This document shows positions 56,473 through 64,000 of a DNA stretch of 64,000 bases, one piece after another. Below the pieces are notes generated by a model. It had not been told where the DNA came from. It saw only the letters and a program-made list of their open reading frames with translations, and did not search any database. Both the position numbers and the translations under genes were made by a program. Positions within the stretch are counted from its first letter, which is position 1; each line of letters starts with the position of its first letter. The DNA comes from Omphalotus guepiniiformis (taxonomy: Eukaryota > Basidiomycota > Agaricomycetes > Agaricales > Omphalotaceae): assembly GCA_028554645.1 (NCBI GenBank), contig JAQOOI010000019.1, forward strand, positions 1,575,037 through 1,639,036, in the 5' to 3' direction.

Positions 56473-58396
56473 ATGCTCGTTGGACTTCCGGTTGTTTCTT
56501 TCCTATGTGCAGGCCTACTAGGTCTGCTTGTCCCCGCCCCTCGGATACGAAACGATACCGCACGATTGAGCTTTGTCTGCTGGCTCATTCTGTGTAATCT
56601 CATTCATGGAGTGAATAGCCTCGTTTGGTCGAGTAATACTGATATTCATATTCCTTCCTGGTGCGATATTGGTGAGTTTGCATTCGTTCGCTGTTTAGTG
56701 CAATTTCTGATTTGAGTTTTGGGGGCAGTTACGAATGTTCTCCTTGGTGCCCAGGTCGCACTTCCAGGTGCCTGCTTGTGTCTTTCTTTCAAGCTTGAAC
56801 ACCTGTCTTCAAACCGGCCGATGCTGAACGATAACTATTCGAGGCGATCTCGATTCCTGTTTGACGTTGTATTTTGTGTCCTCCTTCCTATTCTATACAT
56901 GTGCCTTCGTGAGTCCCGCTCCCGTGTGTTTTATAAATATATTGACGAAGGACGCAGATTTAATTGTTCAAGACAATCGTTTCGATATCGTCAAAAACTT
57001 TGGATGCAGTCCCTCCATCCACCCCTCTATTCCAGGATTAATTTTAATCTGGCTCCTGCCTCTCTTTTTGTGTATCATATCATTCATTCTTTTAGGTTCG
57101 TCCCCAACGAGAAAGATATTTAGTTTTTGCTAATGAATATATCATCAGGTCGTTCTATTCATCACTCTTCACGTCAACCAATGTCCCAACTATCCGTCCA
57201 CCTCTCCGCAAGGAGTAAACTCTCTGTGTCGCAATTCACCAGACAACTCGCCACAATTCTCATTCTAACCGCCGTCATGACGATTTTCACGCTGTTCAGC
57301 ATGTTTTCTCGTTCTCTTGGTCCTTGGGGATCATGGGACCAAGTTCATGAGCATTTTCATGATGTTGCCATTGTGAAAGCGGATGATGAAGTGAGGGCGA
57401 TTGAGCTTATGTGGTGGGGTATCCCGGTTATATCCCTTTTTTATATTGCTCTGGTTGTTATTATTGGGGAAGAGGTCCGAGATGCGGCCAAGGGCTGTAG
57501 AGAATTGCTTTTGAGATGGAAGGCTCGTCAACCGCGTATTAGGCCTTTTATCATTGCGCTTCCGCTGCAGTGAGTCCTTCACTAGTCATTCAAATAGAAC
57601 TGTCCGATATTGACGACGATTTCTAGTCGCCCGTCTAATTCCTCTGCCTCTTCGTCACGCTTACCACTGGCCATTCCTAGACTGGCTCGGTCGGAGGGAA
57701 ATCTCGTATCCGGCTGGGACGATATGTTGGATACGAAAGCCAAACGTCAATCCCCCAAGTCTTCATCTCGTACCGGACTTTTCCAGTTCTTCACTTCTAC
57801 GCAGTCAAAGCCAATCGGGATCCTCACGAGTCAGCTCTCCTGAGGATGATCTATTCGCAGCATCGACACTTGACTATCTACATTCTCCGACAGCTCAATC
57901 ACTCGGACTTCATTCTCCCATCCCTCCCCCTCCTCCGGTCTATGCCCCATCTATCTCTATAAATCCACCGCAGAGCAAGTGGGATTCGGAAACTGTCTCG
58001 TCCGCATCGTGTTATGCAGTCGACAAGGCGAAACCCTCAGATGACGGGGAGTCGGTAATCTCATCTATAATTGAGATACCTTGGCCTCAGCCTCCGACTA
58101 CTCTCTCTCCACGTTCAGCAGTACACACCCGACCTCACTCACCCGCGTACTCTGATGCAAGCTCTAGAGGCACATTATCCGACAGTCATCTACCACCTTT
58201 TCGTGGGCCTAGTATTTCTCCTGTCCCAGAGTCACGGTATCTACGGCCTATTTCTCCGCTGAACCTGTCAAGCAGGACAGTATCACCTGTTTCCAAGTCA
58301 TCTAGTCCGCGGAAACACTTGCGTCGCGACAATAAAGGACCCAGTATCCCTCCAGGAGAGGTTATATATATGACGAGTGTCCATGAATCGGTTTGA
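56473..58396 (+). CDS. STE3-type pheromone receptor (GPCR), copy 1
   Basis: Exons 56473..56671, 56729..56908, 56958..57095, 57149..57569, 57627..58396. Seven hydrophobic segments with family landmarks: short N-terminus, P-S-W-C-D-I at the end of the second helix region, A-L-P-G-A-C-L-C-L in helix 3, Q-D-N-R-F-D-I-V-K-N-F-G-C before helix 5, W-W-G-I-P-V-I-S-L in helix 7, and a long Ser/Pro-rich cytoplasmic tail. STE3 receptors bind lipopeptide pheromones and signal through a G protein to the mating MAPK cascade. The last exon needs either a +1 correction or a further intron (57690..57786, GTCGGA to CCAG) to reach the tail ending V-H-E-S-V; otherwise it stops at 57843. Confidence 0.83.
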
Positions 58397-59582
58397 TTCT
58401 CCTCTCTGTATGCATATCTTTCTAGTCCTGTATCTTCTACTTTCGACCTTCACATCTATCTCTTACGGCCTCTCATTCACATCCTGTATCACTATATGGA
58501 TTCATGTTACATGTATCGTTCGTAGCTTATGATATGTGCTAATAGACGCGTCGCTATTGGCCCGCGTCCGAACAATAGAGAACGAACAATAGAGAAAGAC
58601 GCGCTATTCACGTGACTTAAGTAAGACAATAAGCTCGGCTAACGCCGCCTTTCAACAGCCCAGGTGGCTACATACATATAATAGCAACGTTACCGCCTTC
58701 CCTCATCTTCGTCTCCTTTCTTTCCTACATGTCTCTTGCATAGTCGCTTCATTCCTCATTGTAGCAGAACCCAGGAGCGCAGCGTGCAGAGGAGATGAAA
58801 CGCTTAGCATTCATGGTGCGGTGGTCGGACATAGCATCAGGTCTCCCTGGATTTGTTGTATTCTGAATCTCCTGTGCGACGGCCTTGTAAGGCTTAGCCA
58901 TGGGATGATAGAATACAGTTGCCTGCTCTACCTGGGATAACAAGCTAAATTCCTAGGTGAGTACTAGCTTGGTTGACGACTGTGCCTGCTAGTTAAAACA
59001 TTGCCTTCCTTAGAACAAGGGCCATGAACTCATCTACGGAGTCTATCTCATGACCCACGATTACCCTTAGCTTGAACATTGTTCTTGTACTTTGCGGATC
59101 TACTTGGTGGGGGCCTTCATGCAAATCTTATCTTATCAATATCGCGAGCCGCCTTAGCCAGCTCTTGCTCGCTTTAAACATTCAAAAACGTGAACACACC
59201 CGCACGGTAAGTTCAACTACCCTTCGCCCAACGCCATGCTTATCTCTGAAAAGATTCTAATGAATATTCCGAGAAATATGATTCCACCCTGGTGACCTTG
59301 CCATTTTAGGACGGGAACAAGCTTACGTCCAAATTAGGTGATGCCTTCTTTTGGGATCATCAAGTTAACCTCCAAAAATGGCGAACGAACGGGTCGTTTC
59401 TGTCGTCTTGACCTCAGCCGAGGACAAGGGGATCTCCCAAAATTGCGTACAAGGAGGGAAAATTGGAGTTTTTGCTCTTAAAGCTGGACTTGCACGACCA
59501 TTTCGTCGATCCACCCGCTGAATTCTACCTTCTTGTACACTTCTGGTCGTTCCCCTCCCTCCCAGGGTCTTGAGTCGCGAAA
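58397..59582. other. inter-receptor spacer
   Basis: Searched on both strands for short ORFs ending in a CaaX motif, as expected for pheromone precursors; none was found. The only compact ORF is the 50-codon one at 58749-58901. Confidence 0.45.
58749..58901 (-). other. 50-codon ORF between the two receptors
   Basis: ATG at 58901, reading M-A-K-P-Y-K-A-V-A-Q-E and ending C-A-P-G-F-C-Y-N-E-E. Its size and place suit a pheromone precursor, but there is no C-terminal CaaX box, so that identity is not supported. Coding status is uncertain. Confidence 0.25.
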
Positions 59583-61389
59583 ATGTCCTATCCGAACTGG
59601 GTCTTCTCCATGTTTACTTTCCTTGGCTTCGTCATCTCGATGATACCTCTTCCATGGCACATGGAAGGTAATATTTTTTTTTCAAAACACCCTCTCGACT
59701 TGGGAAATAGTGCTTAGAGTGTTTGGTTTTAGCATGGAACACTGGGACCTGTCTGTTCATGATATGGACTGGGCTGGCTTGCCTGAATCAATTTATCAAT
59801 TCTGTCGTCTGGACTGGGAACGCTATTAACTGGGCTCCGGTTTGGTGCGATATCTGTAAGCTCGACGTTCCTGCCTCGTATTTTGCAACCACTGACTCAA
59901 AGTGCAAATAGCTGCCCGCTTCATTACCGGCTCCTCTGTTTGCTATTCCCGCTGCTTCCCTTTGCATCAACCGTCGCTTGTATACATCGCCACCGCGAAC
60001 GCGGTCACTGTCAGCAAAGCCGAGGTCAGTAATAATACATTGTACAATGTCCCCGTTTTGCGCATTGTATTGATTTTTCGCAGAAACGCCGTGCTGTCAT
60101 GACAGACTTGGCGATTGGCTTGGGAATTCCAGTCCTGGAGATGATAGTCCGTACGTAACAACATTTTTTTTTTGTTCCAGACTGTGCCTAACCCTTCTCC
60201 TTGCCTCAGAATATATTGATCAGGGCCATAGATTTGATATCTATGAAGACATTGGTTGTTTCCCCTTCACCTACAACACCTGGGTCGCCTTCGTTTTAGT
60301 CAACACCTGGCCTTTGGCTATTGGATGTGTGTCTGCTTGCTACTGCAGTGAGTATATGCCGGCAAATACAGGTTTAACATGTTTGCTAATTCAGCCTAGT
60401 TTTGAGCATTAGGGCTTTTAAGAAGCGTCATGCCCAATTTAAGGAACTACTTTCTTCGAACTCCAACCTGAACTCCAACCGATATTTCAGGTTGATGTGT
60501 CTCGCCGCTACCGACATCTGTTTGCACTATCCCCTTAAGCTCCTACTCCATCTACTTGAACGCTACGACACCCATTTCTCCGTGGATCTCCTGGGAAAGA
60601 CAACACACTTCAAACTTCTCAAGAGTTCGTCAGATTCCTTCCGTCATTTGGCATATCAACCACCAGACCGTTATCGCTCTCGAACTGAGCAGGTGGTTCC
60701 CCTTTGTCTGCGCCGTCGTATTCTTCGCGTACTTCGGCTTTGCTGACGAAGCCAGGAAGAACTACCGCGCTGCTTTCGGCTCTGTAGCTAAGCGTGTTGG
60801 ATATACGACTTCTGGATCCCATGGGTACTGGATTCGGCCTATGGAGCTCTACTGGGTCAGTATTTATACGCAATATGGGGGTATCTAATTCTGACAATGG
60901 TTTCCTACAGATTGAAATCTAAGAGTTTCGGTACAAGCTCCAACGGTCGCAGTGGTGCTCTCCCTGTCTTCGTAAACAAGCAAATTTCCACGAAGCGCGA
61001 TTCCTTGGAATCGTTCACTAACATGTCTTCATCGGACGTCGGCAACGAGTTCAAGGAGAAGTCGTTCAGCGGGGATACATCGTTTGGTGCGATGTCGCTG
61101 GCCGACGTTTGGAGGTACACTTGCGGATTACAAAACTGAAGGAGTTGAATTTAAATCTACTCGTCCCGCATCGTTTTTGGAACCATCACCCACCGCTACC
61201 CTTTCCCCACCGCTGCCTACTCGCGCGATTGCTCGTGATGAGGAGCATCACTTAGAGATTTCTTCCATCCGACACTTGTCTTCGGTATCAGTTAGTATTC
61301 CGGAGCCCACGTTGGACATGTCCAATGTCCCACGGCATTTTGTCGATGCACCGTCGGTCGCTCACCGAGATCCGGCTGATGTAGTATAA
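59583..61389 (+). pseudogene. STE3-type pheromone receptor (GPCR), copy 2, with frame breaks
   Basis: Clear STE3 features: M-S-Y-P-N-W-V-F-S start, W-A-P-V-W-C-D-I, A-T-A-N-A-V-T-V-S-K-A-E, Y-I-D-Q-G-H-R-F-D-I-Y-E-D-I-G-C-F-P, W-H-I-N-H-Q-T-V-I, R-W-F-P-F-V-C-A-V-V-F-F-A-Y-F-G-F-A-D-E-A, and a Ser-rich tail ending D-P-A-D-V-V. The frame is broken at least twice beyond repair by introns: near 60512 (T-D-I-C then L-S-S-Y) and near 61108 (D-V then G-G-T-L-A-D-Y). A third pair of shifts near 59938-59985 compensates itself. Each break is consistent with one extra T in a TTT run, so sequencing error is a real alternative to gene decay. Confidence 0.7.
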
Positions 61390-62457
61390 GCGTCCCTAGG
61401 GGCTAGGTCCCTTGTTCCTACTTTCCTCGCGTCTCCTCTGTTTCAATTCCTTCGACCCTTATATCAAACACCTCAAAACCCAAGTAGCGATTCCCATTTC
61501 CACCCGACATACCCGACTTGATCAATGTATCACTAGCCAACCCATTATTTGTGGATTCTTCACACATCCTTACTATATTACATTCATTTATCATTTATCT
61601 CTCACCTCTCATATCACTATTACTATGTATTGTTAGATATAGTTTTTTGGTTGTTTCACGTAGCTCTGGACAAATAGAAAAGGATTTGACCAAGAAACGA
61701 CGTGCAGTTCGAGTGAGAAAAAGACGCTTAGTAAACAATGCTAATGTTCTTCCAGATGCCACGCAGCCTCAGGTGCTCTGCTGCGTATTTACATTCAGTC
61801 AACATCATGCCTGCAAACTTTCTCTGCCCGAAAATCAAGTGGATGACCCGGATTCTCTTCGGATACGAGGAGTCGATGATCAGGGACCCCCACTATCTTC
61901 CAAAAATCAAACGCGGTCGCCGCGCATATCTTACTATCTTTTCTTTCATCTGATTTGCGTTGCTACGTATGACCTTGCTGTATGGCACCTGCTGGACGAT
62001 CCTTATGGTACACCTCTTCAGGCATCATCTCTGCGCAGCACGATTTTATACTGCTTGCCGCATTTTATCCGAATTACAGTCACCAAATAGTCGAATTCGT
62101 CGAATTCCTGGCCTCGATATTTGACGAAAAGGCACTGTTACGCTATGGCCAAGGTCCATTGTGGCGCTCTGGACTGTTGAGCGGCAGCAGGCGGCAGCGT
62201 TAGAAATGAAAATATTATTCAATTCAATATCGACTTCATTGATTTGGACCAAACGCAGAGTACGTTGCATCCATGTCCCAGTACCAACAACCTGAAAGAC
62301 CACGCGATTGATCTGATATATTCTCTTAAAGTTCTCCGTCTGCACAGCGTACACATGCATAAAAAGGAATTTTTCAGCCAGTGTTTTTCTATATAAATGG
62401 CTTCGAAGTTCGAGGTCATCTGAAGAGTGTGTTCCCAGACCTACACTGAAAATCCTG
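61390..62457. other. intergenic stretch
   Basis: Includes an open frame at 61518-62090 with no recognisable domain. A/T-rich near 61560-61640. No pheromone precursor was found. Confidence 0.35.
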
Positions 62458-64000
62458 ATGGCGTTCCGTTCTGTTTCCCTACTCACCCTGCTCGCCCTGG
62501 GTGCCCATGTTCGTGCTGTCTCATATACCCAGTCAGACTCGTACATCGGCGCAGATTTTATCAATCGCTTTTCCTTCGACACTGAGTCGGATCCAAACCC
62601 ACGGCAGAGTGTGCGTCGTTTCTTTGCTTTGTCCTTCTTAATAAGCCCCTTTGCTTCATTAAGACATCTATTGAATCGTACACAGTAACTATATGTCGGA
62701 CGCGGCGACTGCGGCGGAGCAACAACTTGTACTTATGCCTCTGGCAATACATTATTGCTCGCGCTGAACTTATACCCACGACCAACTATTCAGCCAGCGG
62801 CGCAGGCAGGAAATTCTGTCCGATTACAAATTCGAACACGTATTATTCCACTGGGACAGTAAAATGGTGTACGATCCCTTTATTTTTTGTGATCGTTTGG
62901 CAGCAAGAGTTCTGAACTTTTGTTATAGCATTTGATCTCAAACCATATGCCAGAAGGCTGCGGGTAAGCGTGGTTTATCGAGTAAATGCTCGTGTTTCCG
63001 TCTACTAAACACCTCTCCTATCTAGTACATGCGCCCGCAAGTCTGGACACTTCGGAGACAACTGGCCTGCGAATGTGGCTATGTTTGATAACTCACTATG
63101 TGTACTCGATCACTGACTGCATGCTTTTCTTTCAAGGGTGAAATTTGCATATCGTCGAAGGCGTTAAACAATCAAGCATTTAATCAAGCGACCTTACACA
63201 CTAAACCTGGTAAGATCCACGTTGTTATCCACCTCCTCAGCACCAGGTAATTGACTATCGTACCCAGGCTGCACGATGCCTACTACAATGCCGGACTGAA
63301 ACTGGCACATCTTTGCAAACTCGATTTGCGATACGAATGCAAACGGTATGCTGGATGTGGTTGCTCGCATTTGCTTCTGGAAGTTTCGGACCTACCTCTC
63401 AACTCGAATGGCGGAGGCTGGTGCGTAGTCTTCGCATCAATATCGCCTTGACAACTTTCTGAGGGGGTTTTCGTGATACAGGGTCTGCAATGGAGCGAAA
63501 CCGCGGACTTCATCAAGGTGTGTTATTTCGCTCGGTCCGGCTCGGTTCCAAGTGATATTAGCGGAGGTTCTAGTAGTATCAACACAGACAACTGGGTAAG
63601 TGGTATAATCCCTGATACTTAGCGAGACCTTTCGTATTGATTTCTTCTGCTTTTTTTTTCAATAGGGAACCCCTGTCTCTTACTTCCCTAACACATCGTG
63701 TGCGATAACCTCCTTGTTCGGAGCCCATCGAATAATCGTAAATTGTAAGTGATTGAATCATTGAGTCCGATATGTCTGTTGACTCACGGAAACGCTGTCC
63801 CTTCAGTGACATTCTGTAAGTCGTCCACTTTAACACGTAATCCATTACAAGGAGTCTTACTGAAAATTGCCTTTCCTTTTAGCCGGAGACTGGGCAGGCT
63901 CTGTATACTCCCTTTCAGGATGTCCTTCTACATGTGTCGGTGAGTAGAATCAATATTAGCTTGGATTATATAATTACTCATAATCTCTGGATTTCAGACT
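62458..64000 (+). pseudogene. GH16-family glucanase-like gene, 3' partial, with frame breaks
   Basis: Starts with a signal peptide (M-A-F-R-S-V-S-L-L-T-L-L-A-L-G) and the GH16 N-terminal strand Y-T-Q-S-D-S-Y-I-G-A-D-F. Further family landmarks are in different frames: T-Y-A-S-G-N-T-L, R-A-E-L...S-G-A-G-R, N-S-V-R-L-Q, F-D-L-K then the expected M-P-E-G-C-G shifted, G-D-N-W-P-A-N, A-F-N-Q-A-T-L-H-T-K-P-G. The 3' exons are cleaner: F-I-K-V-C-Y-F-A-R, S-S-I-N-T-D-N-W, G-T-P-V-S-Y-F-P-N, G-D-W-A-G-S-V-Y. GH16 enzymes of this fungal group act on beta-1,3(4)-glucans of cell walls and are secreted. The catalytic E-x-D-x-x-E segment cannot be found intact. The gene runs past the window end. Confidence 0.7.

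Noticed and set aside
58397..59582. Pheromone precursor gene between the two STE3 receptors
   Set aside because: No short ORF on either strand ends in a cysteine followed by three residues and a stop. The only compact ORF ends C-Y-N-E-E.
1..64000. tRNA, rRNA or intact transposon genes
   Set aside because: No convincing cloverleaf with A and B boxes, no rRNA stretch, and no transposase, integrase or reverse transcriptase motif was seen by eye; a tRNAscan or repeat-library search would settle it.

Overview
The window looks like nuclear DNA of an agaricomycete fungus (Basidiomycota). Genes are split by many short introns of about 50-70 nt with GT/AG ends. The recognisable families also fit: SRPK-like kinase, DUF7330 protein, STE3-type pheromone receptors, DPPPAY-tailed membrane proteins and F-box/LRR-like proteins. 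No prokaryotic, viral, CRISPR or rRNA feature was seen, and no intact transposon was recognised.

Layout. 0-3 kb: two Ser/Arg-rich disordered proteins, the first cut by the window edge. 3.7-7.7 kb (minus): the rRNA-processing factor MRD1 with five RRMs. Its one very long intron (803 nt) carries four copies of a box C/D snoRNA-like element. 8.4-12.5 kb (minus): an SRPK-like kinase and an aryl-alcohol-dehydrogenase-type aldo/keto reductase, separated by a long hairpin. 14-19.3 kb: prefoldin subunit 3 flanked by two members of a single-pass membrane protein family (copies A and B here). 20-32 kb: a DUF7330 protein, an MFS transporter, a large SHPRH/IRC20-like SNF2-RING protein and a small P-loop kinase-like protein.

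33-46 kb is a duplication patchwork: membrane protein copy C, a decayed partial MRD1 copy, three F-box-like genes (the middle one a broken mosaic), a second MRD1 scrap, and membrane protein copy D. The MRD1 plus F-box arrangement repeats, in inverted orientation, what is seen at 3.7-7.7 kb. 46.7-55 kb: a membrane protein of unknown function, a double-Myb Tay1/Teb1-like factor and proteasome subunit RPN9. 56-61.4 kb: two STE3-type pheromone receptors, the second with several frame breaks. 62.4 kb to the end: a GH16 glucanase-like gene with frame breaks, cut by the window edge.

Housekeeping genes (MRD1, PFD3, RPN9, SHPRH-like, Tay1-like) are intact and interleaved with fast-evolving duplicated families. 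The most unusual structures are the snoRNA-like array inside MRD1, the apparent exon-to-intron conversion in membrane protein copies C and D, an 11-nt exon encoding a Walker A loop, two GC-AG introns in one gene, and the mosaic F-box pseudogene. Exon joins were worked out by hand; where a sum of exon lengths is quoted as divisible by three it was checked.
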